A stretch of 33,820 nt of DNA, from assembly GCA_019912845.1 (NCBI GenBank), contig JAIOHU010000259.1, positions 1 to 33,820 on the forward strand, in the 5' to 3' direction. Under the pieces are notes generated by a model. The model did no database searches. It was not told the DNA's origin and worked only from the letters and a program-made list of their open reading frames with translations. Position 1 is the stretch's first letter. Every line of letters starts with the position of its first letter. This DNA is from a bacterium (lineage in GTDB: Bacteria > Electryoneota > Electryoneia > Electryoneales > Electryoneaceae). This document shows, one piece after another, positions 7,376 to 15,418 of the stretch. The position numbers and the translations under genes were made by a program.

Positions 7376-8191
7376 CTAAGAGCAACTGGCAATCACAATA
7401 ATTTCCGAAGAATCATCAGCTAATGGATCACCATTAAAATTGCCCAGCATACGATCAACCTGAAATCCACACCTCGCCAGCAGGTGCTCCAACTCGAACG
7501 GGTAAAAATAGCGCATAGGAAACCGATGCACCTGACATCTTACCCTGCTCTCGGAGTCAGAAATATAGTATCTCATCTCTATCTCATTCACTTGCTTCGA
7601 TGGATGAGCTTCGACGATACGAACTGTCCTCCGTAAACTTGATCCATCCGGCAATTCAGTCAACGGTGTATCTTCAATTTCTTCCCGCCCCAGCAGGTGT
7701 TCAATAATTGCTGGATTCACCTGGTAAAAATCCATGATCAGTCTGCCGTCGGGACGAAGATGTTCTTTCACACAACGAAGACAACTCATCTGATCTTCAA
7801 TACTCACCAGGTGCATAAATGCCCTGAAAGGAATTGTCACCAGTGAGAATTTTTCGCCCAGGGTAAAATTAACCATGTTACCCCGTTGCAGACGGATGTG
7901 TTTTTGAACATCTAAATGCTCGGAAGCTACCTTTTCACTCGCGCGTTCAAGCATATAATGCGATGTGTCCAGGCCAACAATATCTACACCAGCCCGCGCG
8001 ATCGGGAGCAGGATTCTTCCAGTACCACAACCAAGTTCAAGACAGTTTCCCGAAGATTTTATCGCCTCATTCACGAAAAAATGAAAATCGTCACGTGATT
8101 CATACATCGGAATAAAATCATACAGATACGCCAATTCAGGACTGCTGTCGTACCCAGCTTCATCTATGTGCTTTGCTTCTTTTTCAGCCAT
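7376..8191 (-). CDS. Class I SAM-dependent methyltransferase
   Basis: The 271-residue protein has a Rossmann-type methyltransferase domain from about residue 45. Motif I is LELGCGTGR (51-59), an acidic motif II follows (VDIVGLDTSHYMLERA, about 69-84), and motif IV/V regions are VTIPFRAFMHL and LRPDGRLIMDFYQ. The C-terminal 90 residues contain several beta strands and RYFYPFELEHLLARCGF, as in methyltransferases acting on small molecules. The substrate is unknown. It begins inside the 3' end of trmD (28-base overlap) and ends 43 bases before rplS, so it is part of the operon. A role in ribosome or tRNA modification is possible but not shown. Confidence 0.85.
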   Translation of the reverse strand: MAEKEAKHIDEAGYDSSPELAYLYDFIPMYESRDDFHFFVNEAIKSSGNCLELGCGTGRILLPIARAGVDIVGLDTSHYMLERASEKVASEHLDVQKHIRLQRGNMVNFTLGEKFSLVTIPFRAFMHLVSIEDQMSCLRCVKEHLRPDGRLIMDFYQVNPAIIEHLLGREEIEDTPLTELPDGSSLRRTVRIVEAHPSKQVNEIEMRYYISDSESRVRCQVHRFPMRYFYPFELEHLLARCGFQVDRMLGNFNGDPLADDSSEIIVIASCS

Positions 8192-8871
8192 TTTTCGTAC
8201 AAATCCGGTCGTCTCTTTCGAGTACGTTCGATTGCTTGTTCACTTCTCCACTGCTCAATATTTGCATGATGACCACTCACCAATACATCGGGCACCTCAA
8301 CGCCATTCCAGGATGCCGGTTGAGTATAATGCGGATGATCCAACAAACCGCGAGTAAAACTGTCTCCCGCAGCAGATTCAGGGTCACCGAGCACCCCAGG
8401 CACCAGACGTACAATAGCATCACTAATTGCTAATGCGGGAATTTCACCACCAGTCAACACATAATCACCAATGCTGATCTCCCTGTCCACATATTCATCG
8501 AGAACTCTTTGATCCACACCCTTATAATGACCGCAAAGTATGGTGATTCGTTCAAACTCACTCAATTCTTCTGCGATTTCCTGCGTGAATGTATCCCCCT
8601 GTGGACTCGTAAAAATCACAAAGGGTTCGAGTTCCGGTCGTTTCGTACGAAGGTCATCCAACGCTCGTGCGACAACATCTGCCTTAAGAACCATTCCAGG
8701 ACCACCACCGAACGGTTTATCATCAACTGTATTATGCTTATCCTCCGCATAATCACGCAGTTGGATAATATCAAATTCAACTATTCCGAATCGTTGTGCC
8801 CGTGCGAGTATCGACTCATTCACCATGGGACATACACTTTCCGGGAAAAGGGTGATGATCTCAATAATCAC
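8164..8871 (-). CDS. trmD: tRNA (guanine37-N1)-methyltransferase
   Basis: TrmD makes m1G at position 37 of tRNAs reading CNN codons, preventing +1 frameshifting. It is a SPOUT methyltransferase with a deep trefoil knot. Visible motifs are DDKPFGGGPGM (50-60), LCGHYKGVDQR (112-122), EISIGDYVLTGGE (131-143) in the knot, the catalytic Asp equivalent at residue 170 (AAGDSF), and LDHPHYTQP (178-186). The length of 235 residues is normal. The start is GTG at 8871 with AGGTT about 10 bases upstream; the overlapping ATG is immediately followed by a stop. Confidence 0.97.
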   Translation of the reverse strand: MIIEIITLFPESVCPMVNESILARAQRFGIVEFDIIQLRDYAEDKHNTVDDKPFGGGPGMVLKADVVARALDDLRTKRPELEPFVIFTSPQGDTFTQEIAEELSEFERITILCGHYKGVDQRVLDEYVDREISIGDYVLTGGEIPALAISDAIVRLVPGVLGDPESAAGDSFTRGLLDHPHYTQPASWNGVEVPDVLVSGHHANIEQWRSEQAIERTRKRRPDLYEKWLKKKQST

Positions 8872-8971
8872 ATCTATAACCTGACTCTTCTATTTAGTCA
8901 ACAACCGCAAGCAGTTCAATTTATTAGGTTTACCCGGGAATATAACCGAAGGATACAATAAATTGGTGTGC

Positions 8972-9508
8972 CTAAACTTCGAGATAACCCTCTGGAAGGT
9001 CTACGAGTACCTTTCGGGTACTGTACTCAACCTCTTTGACAAAATATTCAATCATCGGAACAAGCACCTCACGATCATCCTTCTTCACCACAAGAAGTTC
9101 GGGGTACGACTCATCGGACACGCTGGTAACTACCCCAACGTGACCATGCGTTTTGCATTCAACAGCACACCCTATAAGATCATCGTGATAATAATAGCCA
9201 TCAGGAAGATCGATACGTTCATCCATGTCAAGGAACAATTCAGCTCCCGCTAACGGTTCGGCAGTTTCACGATTTGGAACCTCGTGAAAACGGAAAAACA
9301 GGGTATTCTGCTCCATACGTACTCGTTTGAAAGTGAAATAACTCGCTTCCGCAGCTTTTGGTTTTACCCAGATGCCTTCGATATCCTGAAAACGATCCGG
9401 GTTCCAGGTCAGCGGAACCACTTTCAAATCTCCACGGAGCCCTCGAACCTTCACAATCCTGCCCACATATAACCTGCGTTCTGGTGGTGGGAGGAGAGGG
9501 TCTGCCAT
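8972..9508 (-). CDS. rimM: Ribosome maturation factor RimM
   Basis: RimM helps mature the 30S head and binds S19. The N-terminal barrel begins YVGRIVKVRGLRGDLKVVPLT (about residues 14-34), the RimM hallmark with its G-x-R-G pattern. It is followed by the PRC-barrel C-terminal half, with YYHDDLIGCAV and LVPMIEYFVKEV. The length of 178 residues is typical. The start ATG lies one base after the khpA stop, with its GGGAG ribosome site inside khpA, so translation is probably coupled. Confidence 0.95.
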   Translation of the reverse strand: MADPLLPPPERRLYVGRIVKVRGLRGDLKVVPLTWNPDRFQDIEGIWVKPKAAEASYFTFKRVRMEQNTLFFRFHEVPNRETAEPLAGAELFLDMDERIDLPDGYYYHDDLIGCAVECKTHGHVGVVTSVSDESYPELLVVKKDDREVLVPMIEYFVKEVEYSTRKVLVDLPEGYLEV

Positions 9509-9509
9509 T

Positions 9510-9752
9510 TTACTGCTCTCCCTCGATCACTTCGAGAAGTGCTTTGCGACCTTCTCTCGCAGATACCGCACCGAGTAGCGTACGGAGGGCGCGAATATTC
9601 CGCCCTTCCTTGCCAATCACTCGTCCAGTATCCTCTTTCGCCACCTCAAGGAAATATATATCCTTGCCATCCTGTTCCTCGAGATCAACGAAGACACCTT
9701 CTGGTCGCTCAACGAGATGTTTCGCGACAAATGATACAAAATCTTCCAACAT
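9510..9752 (-). CDS. khpA: KH-domain RNA-binding protein (KhpA/YlqC)
   Basis: This 80-residue protein is essentially one KH domain. The nucleic-acid-binding GxxG loop is GKEG at residues 47-50 inside GRVIGKEGRNIRALRTLL. KhpA proteins bind RNA together with KhpB and influence cell division genes in Gram-positive bacteria. The role here is inferred only from homology and from the conserved rpsP-khpA-rimM order. Confidence 0.92.
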   Translation of the reverse strand: MLEDFVSFVAKHLVERPEGVFVDLEEQDGKDIYFLEVAKEDTGRVIGKEGRNIRALRTLLGAVSAREGRKALLEVIEGEQ

Positions 9753-10000
9753 AGAATAAACTCTTAATATCTATCGATTTAAATCAATAGTATGGTTATA
9801 CAATAATTAATTATCCAGTGCTACTTAATATCTTTGCAGCAAATACATCGTGCCCGAATAACCTCAGACACACAACACACACCAACCATCGAGTATCCAC
9901 GGACAGACGGTCGGCATAGTACTGTATTCGTTTCGTCAAAAATACGTTTAACAACTGCTGTATCTGAACTGGCAAAATCTGCACTGGTAATTACAGATTA

Positions 10001-10645
10001 TTATTTTGCTTCGCCTTCACCCTCAGCAGCTTCGGGAGTTTCCTCTTTCGCCTCTGCCTTTTTTTCCTCAGCAGGTGCATCAGCTTTCGGCTCTTCGGCT
10101 TTCACCTCTTCAGCAACTGCTTCGGGTGCTGGCGCCTCCGCCTTGGGCTCTTCGACTTTAGGCTCTTCGACTTTCGCTTCTTCAGCAGGTGCTTCAGCCT
10201 TTGCTTCCTCGGCAACCGGTTCAGCTTTGACTTCCGGAGCAGGTGGTTCTTCTTTCACCTTCTTCGCAGTTTGCCCCTTTTTCGCCTGCTTCGTTGCCTC
10301 TTCAGCAGCCTTGTCAGCTTTATTGCGACGACTTTCCTGGTGAAGTTTTACTGCCTGCTCAATTTTCTCGGTATCGTAGTCACGTTTGCTCATATCCCAA
10401 CGCAACAATACTCCTTCTCGCTTGAAAAGGCTTCTCACGGTTGAAGAAGTAATCGCACCATCATTCAGCCATTTGAGAGCGATATCATGATCGATTACAA
10501 GATCAGGTGGACTCTTGATCGGATCATAATAACCAACCATTTCGATATACTTACCATTACGGGCACTACGAGAATCGATTGCCACGATACGATAAAACGG
10601 TCGCTTTTTGCGACCCATGCGTCTAAGTCTGAGTTTTACTGACAC
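10001..10645 (-). CDS. rpsP: 30S ribosomal protein S16 with long acidic Ala/Glu/Lys/Pro tail
   Basis: Residues 1-80 are a standard S16, an early-binding body protein: VKLRLRRMGRKKRPFYRIVAID, NGKYIEMVGYYDP and LKWLNDGA are clear. After about residue 100 comes a low-complexity extension of more than 100 residues built from short Ala-Glu-Lys-Pro words (AEAPAEEAK, KVEEPK, KAEAPA), so the protein is 214 residues instead of the usual 80-100. S16 tails of this kind occur in some Bacteroidetes relatives. The start is GTG at 10645 with a GGAGG site 9 bases upstream. The tail-coding DNA is itself repetitive (10020-10250). Confidence 0.95.
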   Translation of the reverse strand: MSVKLRLRRMGRKKRPFYRIVAIDSRSARNGKYIEMVGYYDPIKSPPDLVIDHDIALKWLNDGAITSSTVRSLFKREGVLLRWDMSKRDYDTEKIEQAVKLHQESRRNKADKAAEEATKQAKKGQTAKKVKEEPPAPEVKAEPVAEEAKAEAPAEEAKVEEPKVEEPKAEAPAPEAVAEEVKAEEPKADAPAEEKKAEAKEETPEAAEGEGEAK

Positions 10646-10665
10646 GTAGGTTTTCCTCCAACCTT

Positions 10666-11991
10666 CTATCCAAGCGGTGGCATCATGCCCTTCGGCATCT
10701 TCTTGCCTTTGCCGCTCATTTTTTTAATCATTTTTTTCATCTGATCAAACTGGTTCAGCAGACGGTTTACGTCCTGTACACTCTGCCCACTGCCCAGCGC
10801 TATACGTTTACGGCGGCTGCCGTTAATTATATTTGGACGACGGCGTTCATCCGGTGTCATAGACAAGATAATCGCCTCAACATGCTTCATTTCACTCGGA
10901 TCGACCTGCACTCCCTTTAAAGCTTTTCCCGCACCAGGGATCATCTGTAACAGGTTTTCCAACGGCCCCATCTTCGCAAGTTGATTGATCTGATCCAGAA
11001 AGTCTTCCAGGTCAAACTGCGCCTTTTTCAGCTTCTTTGCAAGTTTTTCAGCCTTCTCGTGATCAACCGACTGCTGAGCCTTTTCGACAAGAGAGACCAC
11101 ATCTCCAAGTCCCAGGATACGATCAGCCAACCTTGATGGATGAAATTCTTCCAATGCATCGAGTTTTTCACCCATACCGGTAAACCGGATCGGCTGCCCT
11201 GTTACATGACGAATGCTAAGCGCAGCACCACCTCGCGCGTCACCATCCATCTTGGTAAGTACCACACCAGTGATACCCAGTCGCTCAGAAAAAGCCTGCG
11301 CGGAATTTACAGCGTCCTGACCGGTCATACCATCGGCAACAAACAAGACTTCCGCAGGATGGAGTTCCTCTTTAATCTGAGCCAGCTCCTCCATCAACGC
11401 ATCATCTACATGCAAACGTCCTGCTGTATCAACAATCAGCGTATCCCATCCCTCACTTCGCGCACGTTTTTTTGCCAGACGTGCAACCTCCAATGGAGTA
11501 TCAGCGACACGAGATACTACCTGCAACCCTACCTGTTCACCAACACGTTCGAGTTGATCAATTGCAGCCGGACGTTGTAAGTCACATGCGGCGAGCAGGG
11601 GACGCATCCCTCGTTTTTTCAGATAGTTGCCAAGTTTGCCCGTTGTGGTAGTCTTACCCGAACCCTGCAACCCAACCATCAGATAAACTGTCGGCGGCTC
11701 TTTGCTGCGCTTGAGTTGTGTCCAGTTATCACCAAGCAACTCAATCAATTCATCATGAATAATCTTGATGACCTGCTGAGCCGGAGTGATTGACTTAAGA
11801 ACTTCCTCGCCAATCGCACGCTCCTCAACCTTTTTGAGGAACTCCTTGGCTACACGGAAATTTACATCTGCTTCCAGGAGGATACGGCGTACTTCACGTA
11901 ATGCCGCCTTGACATCCTGTTCTGTCAGTTTCCCACGACCCTTCAGTTTGCTGAAAAAGCCGTCAAGTTTTTCCGTGAGTTCGTTAAACAC
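10666..11991 (-). CDS. ffh: Signal recognition particle GTPase Ffh
   Basis: Ffh binds signal sequences and the 4.5S RNA and delivers nascent membrane proteins to FtsY. The N domain is followed by the G domain with GLQGSGKTTTTGKL (P-loop), DLQRPAAIDQ, DTAGRLHVD and TKMDGDARGG. The methionine-rich M domain contains MIPGAG, MTPDERRRPNIINGSRRKRIA and the NRLLNQFDQMKKMIKKM helix. I chose GTG at 11991, which gives the family-typical start MFNELTEKL and 441 residues; a TTG at 12003 would add four residues but leaves no spacing from the AAGGG site. Ffh heads the operon containing rpsP, khpA, rimM, trmD and rplS. Confidence 0.96.
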   Translation of the reverse strand: MFNELTEKLDGFFSKLKGRGKLTEQDVKAALREVRRILLEADVNFRVAKEFLKKVEERAIGEEVLKSITPAQQVIKIIHDELIELLGDNWTQLKRSKEPPTVYLMVGLQGSGKTTTTGKLGNYLKKRGMRPLLAACDLQRPAAIDQLERVGEQVGLQVVSRVADTPLEVARLAKKRARSEGWDTLIVDTAGRLHVDDALMEELAQIKEELHPAEVLFVADGMTGQDAVNSAQAFSERLGITGVVLTKMDGDARGGAALSIRHVTGQPIRFTGMGEKLDALEEFHPSRLADRILGLGDVVSLVEKAQQSVDHEKAEKLAKKLKKAQFDLEDFLDQINQLAKMGPLENLLQMIPGAGKALKGVQVDPSEMKHVEAIILSMTPDERRRPNIINGSRRKRIALGSGQSVQDVNRLLNQFDQMKKMIKKMSGKGKKMPKGMMPPLG

Positions 11992-12040
11992 TACCGCTAC
12001 CAACCCTTAATTTCTATCTGCTCACTACTTGCTTGTCATT

Positions 12041-12072
12041 ATTGGCTTGGGATTTATTCCAAGTCTACTATA
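12041..12072 (+). repeat. TCTAATAG-tail dyad repeat, copy 1
   Basis: ATTGGCTTGGGATTTATTCC then AAGTCTACTATA. The imperfect stem CTTGG...TTCCAAG around GATTTA and the TCTACTA tail match the copy at 32469 except for a few bases. Confidence 0.65.
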
Positions 12073-12096
12073 TCCAATCTATAGATCTTACTACCT

Positions 12097-12130
12097 CGTC
12101 ATTGCGAGAAACGCAGTGACGTAGCAACCT
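12097..12130 (+). repeat. GTCATTGCGA-type dispersed repeat
   Basis: CGTCATTGCGAGAAACGCAG then TGACGTAGCAACCT. This closely resembles a repeat seen in many bacterial genomes (CGTCATTGCGAG...GAAGCAATC). Related copies here are at 2214, 15278 and 28603. Confidence 0.75.
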
Positions 12131-12159
12131 AAAGGCTCATGTCATATTCTTTAACTGCT

Positions 12160-12188
12160 GACATTGGACTTGTCCAATGTCTAGTAAC
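12160..12188 (+). repeat. TCTAATAG-tail dyad repeat, copy 2
   Basis: GACATTGGACTTGTCCAATG then TCTAGTAAC. The stem ACATTGGAC/GTCCAATGT is a near-perfect dyad, and the tail TCTAGTAAC matches the reversed copy at 21731-21759 at all but one base. Confidence 0.75.
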
Positions 12189-12230
12189 TCAAGCAATGGA
12201 CTTATTAACACGTGAGCCACATATTCCCTG

Positions 12231-12264
12231 CGTCATTCCAGCATGCTTTTAGCTGGAATCCAGG
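12231..12264 (+). repeat. GTCATTCC/GGAATCCAGG palindromic repeat
   Basis: CGTCATTCCAGCATGC then TTTTAGCTGGAATCCAGG. TTCCAGC (12236-12242) pairs with GCTGGAA (12252-12258). The same sequence occurs in reverse at 16834-16867. Repeats of this general form (GTCATTCC...GGAATCCAG) are common across bacteria. Confidence 0.8.
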
Positions 12265-12407
12265 AGGCTAACGATCAAATCAATCGTTAATAAACTTCAC
12301 TATTACAATACCATATTTACATTACAACGACAAATACTTCAACACTACCACTTATTGTGAATACGCATTGTAACTAAGCAATCTAACAGGTTTTCAATAC
12401 TTAATTT

Positions 12408-12977
12408 TTAACTCTTAATTGATCTACAGTATCGTTCAATCACAGTATCAACAACATTCGTCGTGGATAATCCTTCAACAAGCGGAATAATCACAACTTT
12501 GCCGCCATTTTTCTCGACTGTATCACGTCCCACGACTGTTTCAGGTGTATAATCCCCACCTTTTACCAGCACATCTGGTTTCAATAGAGCGATCAATTCA
12601 GCGGGTGTATCCTGATCAAACAGGACAACTTCATCCACCGCCTTCAATCCCAGCAACAGCGCTGCACGTTGCATTTCAGGCACAATCGGACGTTTCTCGC
12701 CTTTCAGACGCTTAACACTCTCATCACTGTTCACTCCAACAATCAATCGATCACCAAGCGCACGGGACTGTTCAAGAACTTCAACATGCCCGGGATGGAG
12801 TATATCAAACACACCATTTGTGAATACTACCGAATGGCGATCCTTCTGCATCTCAAGACACCACTTCGACGCAGCATCCCAGCTTAACGGTGATCGTGGC
12901 AACGAACCCTCATCTGCCAGTATGAAACTTGATTCGAGCTTATAAAACGAAAACCCCGGGCGTCTGTAATCACGCAT
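12408..12977 (-). CDS. hldE: D-glycero-beta-D-manno-heptose 1-phosphate adenylyltransferase (RfaE2/HldE C-terminal type)
   Basis: This nucleotidyltransferase should transfer AMP from ATP to heptose 1-phosphate on the route to ADP-heptose for the lipopolysaccharide core. Motifs are FTNGVFDILHPGHV (52-65) with the catalytic HPGH (61-64), VGVNSDESVKRLKG, VKGGDY (138-143) and VEGLSTT (167-173), which replaces the ISSS-type motif of other cytidylyltransferases. Only the adenylyltransferase half is present; the HldE kinase domain is not fused. The 30 residues before LSWDAA look unlike the family and have no good ribosome site, so the true start may lie downstream (for example a TTG near residue 27). 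It stands alone between two repeat-rich gaps. Confidence 0.87.
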   Translation of the reverse strand: MRDYRRPGFSFYKLESSFILADEGSLPRSPLSWDAASKWCLEMQKDRHSVVFTNGVFDILHPGHVEVLEQSRALGDRLIVGVNSDESVKRLKGEKRPIVPEMQRAALLLGLKAVDEVVLFDQDTPAELIALLKPDVLVKGGDYTPETVVGRDTVEKNGGKVVIIPLVEGLSTTNVVDTVIERYCRSIKS

Positions 12978-13270
12978 ACCTTCGCGTTGGAGCCCGGGTC
13001 CGGCTGAAACGTACTTCTATTATTGTCCCTGATGGACATAGAATCGGAATATAGTGTGAAACTATATAAAATGAAAGTGGTTAGCTGAGTTCAGGAGATA
13101 ACCCCAATAGCGATATGAATCTGTGAGAATCAATTCACCATAGAGAGTTGGGTGGCAGGGGGATTGAAACCTATCCAAAGCAAAAATTATTATGTTTACA
13201 GGAACCTGTTCTCAAATAAAAACCCAATCTATTGATCAATCCCCGTGAACCTCGACTTGAGTGTTCCCTG

Positions 13271-13370
13271 AAACCAGGGGATGAGTACTAGATGTTCAAG
13301 ATGGGGCAATCAGATGATTTTGAAATCCAATACCACTCACAATAACAATACCCCTCATCCCCGGGCCACC
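13271..13370 (-). repeat. 100-bp element with terminal inverted repeats, copy 1
   Basis: Read on the minus strand it starts GGTGGCCCGGGGATGAG and ends ACTCATCCCCTGGTTT. It is exactly 100 bases, the same length as the copies at 32654 and 32877, and can be aligned to them without gaps. Ends match well (GGATTGTT-like start, TTGAACATCTA near the end) while the middle is diverged. The inverted terminal repeats and fixed length resemble a miniature inverted-repeat element; no encoding transposase is present. Confidence 0.75.
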
Positions 13371-13420
13371 CTCGCCGCAGATGTTACAATGATCTTTTCA
13401 CACTGAATATGTTTCTTAAT

Positions 13421-13439
13421 CCCGATGCAGAGCATCGGG
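13421..13439 (+). repeat. CCCGATGC-AGA-GCATCGGG hairpin repeat, copy 1
   Basis: A perfect 8-bp stem with loop AGA, followed by GCCATCT. The same hairpin and flank are found at 32784 and 33007, with a C-G pair instead of T-A in the 33007 copy. Confidence 0.8.
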
Positions 13440-13497
13440 CCATCTTACCTGAAGCGCCACAATGAAGTTTGGCGTTCCATTCTGGTGCAAAGTCACC

Positions 13498-14841
13498 CTA
13501 CACCTTCACTGTCTTCCACTCTCCCTGCGCGAATTTCCACATAACAAGCCCCGCATAAGTCATGAGGTAGACGCCAAGTGCCAGCCACGCTCCGATCAGC
13601 CCTCCATTGAAGGTGTATGCGAACAGATAGGTGCAGGGCAGGAATATCCCCCAGTTCACCGAGACTTCCGCCTTCAGCACCCACTTATTGAATCCCGCCC
13701 CTTCCAATGCCTGACTCAACACCAGTCCCATGGAATCGAATATCTGAAACACTCCGATCATCCGTAATGGAATAATCCCCGCTTCAACGACAAGGATATC
13801 CTCGGTGAAAAAGTGCAACACCCAGCGCGGGAAGAGAAAAAACAACAGCCCCAACGCCTGCATGCTGAAAATGCCCAGTTTCGCAGCCTCCCAGCCGTAC
13901 GCTTCCGCTGCATCGGGATTACCTTCACCGAGACGGTGCCCGATCAGTGACGCCGTCGCCACCCCAAGCCCGAACACCGGGAAAAATGCCAGTGACCACA
14001 CTGTAATACAGACATTTGTCGCTGCCATTTCTATTGTCCCGAGACGTGCGACGATCGCAACAAATGCCGAGATTCCCGCCATGACAAGCAAAGCATGGAT
14101 ACCGGCAGGTAGAGCCAGACGTCCCACTCGCCACAGTCCATCACGGTTGATATTACTGAGTTTGTAGGTTTGATATGGCTCGCGACGTTTCTCGCGTGTC
14201 CCCAGCCAGATGAAATAGATCATCCCCACGAATGTCGCAATCGCAGTTGCAAGCCCGGCACCGGCAGTCCCCATCATCGGGAATCCATAGTTCCCATAAA
14301 TCAACAGGTAGTTCAGCCCGATATTGACCACATTCACCAGGATGGTCACTTTCATGTTGAGGCTGGTCATTCCGATACCGTTAAAGAAGCCACGGTGCGC
14401 CATTAGGATCATCAATGGAAAACCGCTCATCATTCGGTAGAAGACGTACTTCTTCCCCTCCTCCACCACTCCAGCATCCTGTGTGAAGAAGTGCAGGTTG
14501 TCACGCAGGAGAAACGAGAAGATGCCACTGCTGATAAGTCCGATTACAATAGCAATCAGAATCGCATTGTCCAACGCTCTGCCAGCAGAGAGAAAATCTT
14601 TCTCGCCGAATCGACGTGAGGCGACTGCTTGTGTGCCTACATTTATCTGGCTGAATGTCCCCAGGATTGTCCAACTCAAAACTCCACCAAGTCCGGTTGC
14701 CGCCAGTGCTGTCGCTCCGAGACGTCCCACCATGGCGGTATCCATAACATTCATGACCGTCTGGCTCACCATCCCCGCAACAATCGGAGCAGCAAGCACC
14801 CAGATCTCGCGTGTTTTACGCAAATCAGGTAAAATTCTCAT
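13498..14841 (-). CDS. MATE family efflux transporter
   Basis: This inner-membrane exporter of the multidrug and toxic compound extrusion family should expel cationic or organic compounds in exchange for H+ or Na+. The 447-residue form has about twelve hydrophobic segments in two similar halves. The first half carries the family-typical IVAGMVSQTVMNVMDTAMVGRLG (about residues 18-40) and the second has VFGLGVATASLIGHRLGEGNP. I chose ATG at 14841 since MRILPDLRKTREIW is a normal family N-terminus; an in-frame ATG at 14907 would add 22 residues with little support. The substrate is unknown. Confidence 0.9.
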   Translation of the reverse strand: MRILPDLRKTREIWVLAAPIVAGMVSQTVMNVMDTAMVGRLGATALAATGLGGVLSWTILGTFSQINVGTQAVASRRFGEKDFLSAGRALDNAILIAIVIGLISSGIFSFLLRDNLHFFTQDAGVVEEGKKYVFYRMMSGFPLMILMAHRGFFNGIGMTSLNMKVTILVNVVNIGLNYLLIYGNYGFPMMGTAGAGLATAIATFVGMIYFIWLGTREKRREPYQTYKLSNINRDGLWRVGRLALPAGIHALLVMAGISAFVAIVARLGTIEMAATNVCITVWSLAFFPVFGLGVATASLIGHRLGEGNPDAAEAYGWEAAKLGIFSMQALGLLFFLFPRWVLHFFTEDILVVEAGIIPLRMIGVFQIFDSMGLVLSQALEGAGFNKWVLKAEVSVNWGIFLPCTYLFAYTFNGGLIGAWLALGVYLMTYAGLVMWKFAQGEWKTVKV

Positions 14842-15418
14842 GATAATACTACTTTGTAAAAAGGGTGATACGTGTTGAAAAACAGGGGGAAGGTGGTATA
14901 ACCACATTCCATCGTGCTCTAACCAGAGAGACGCACCCGTTCTTCAGCGAATGAACCGGTCACCTCTCCAGAATACCTCTGAAAATCTACCGGTACGCTA
15001 CGATGTATATGTGATTACAGGAATCATGCTTGTTCCGAAAAACCTCTGTTGAGTTGCTGTTCGAATTGATGGCAGTTGCTTACACTGCCGTAAATACCGT
15101 CTGATAGAAATATCAGCTATAACTTTGAATCGCAAATATCCAGCCTTCATTCGCAAAAATCAACCCTTTGAGAAAAAAAGCTCCAGGTTTTTTAGAGCAC
15201 TCCTCAAGCGTAGCTCGCAGGCTCTTTTTTACGGGAAACAGGCTCCTCGCTATTCTGTATGAGTAGATACGGAACCTCGTCAATGCGGGGAAGCATAACG
15301 ACAATGCAATCTCATGTTGTCTTAAAGCAAGATTGCTTCAAGTCCATTCGCAATGACAAGTGATTCAAAGCTGTCTATTTTACCCATACAAAACAGCGAG
15401 GAGCCAAAATCATTTCCG
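14842..15418. other. Gap between M29 aminopeptidase and MATE genes
   Basis: These 577 bases contain no convincing gene. A large inverted repeat of the GTCATTGCGA family lies at 15278-15357. AAAAAAAGCTCCAGG with TTTTTTAGAGC around 15174-15200 is only loosely hairpin-like. Nothing else is recognised. Confidence 0.5.
15278..15357. repeat. Inverted pair of GTCATTGCGA-type repeats
   Basis: The left arm (15278-15312) reads CGTCAATGCGGGGAAGC then ataACGACAATGCAATCTC. The right arm (15329-15357) reads AGATTGCTTCAAGTCC then ATTCGCAATGAC, the reverse complement of the family. With the arms facing each other over a short spacer this is the complete palindromic form; other loci in the window hold single arms. 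Confidence 0.75.

Larger units (their letters stand above)
12004..12407. other. Repeat-stacked gap upstream of ffh
   Basis: This 404-base gap has no gene. Within 12041-12290 it carries four dispersed repeats of three families in a row: a TCTAATAG-tail dyad (12041), a GTCATTGCGA repeat (12097), a second dyad (12160) and a GTCATTCC/GGAATCCAGG palindrome (12231). The last is followed by a perfect 7-bp inverted repeat TAACGAT/ATCGTTA (12269-12289). No clear promoter for ffh could be picked out. Confidence 0.65.
12978..13497. other. Repeat-bearing gap between MATE and hldE genes
   Basis: No gene is seen in these 520 bases. They contain a reversed copy of the 100-bp inverted-repeat-bounded element (13271-13370) and the CCCGATGC-AGA-GCATCGGG hairpin (13421-13439), followed by GAAGCGCCACAATG, similar to sequence after the hairpin at 32784. 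Positions 12990-13260 show nothing recognisable apart from AT-rich stretches. Confidence 0.6.

Noticed and set aside
9834..10343. 169-codon Ser/Ala-rich frame on the plus strand
   Set aside because: It is the antisense of the low-complexity S16 tail; the Ser/Ala pattern comes from the repeated Ala/Glu codons of rpsP.
12041..12290. Possible CRISPR array because of closely spaced repeats
   Set aside because: The repeats belong to different families, with no regular spacer length and no cas genes nearby.
13805..14878. Several plus-strand frames within the MATE gene
   Set aside because: They are antisense shadows of a clear twelve-helix transporter gene.
15113..15304. 63-codon open frame on the minus strand near the aminopeptidase gene
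   Set aside because: It overlaps the inverted GTCATTGCGA repeat and has no domain or conserved start context.
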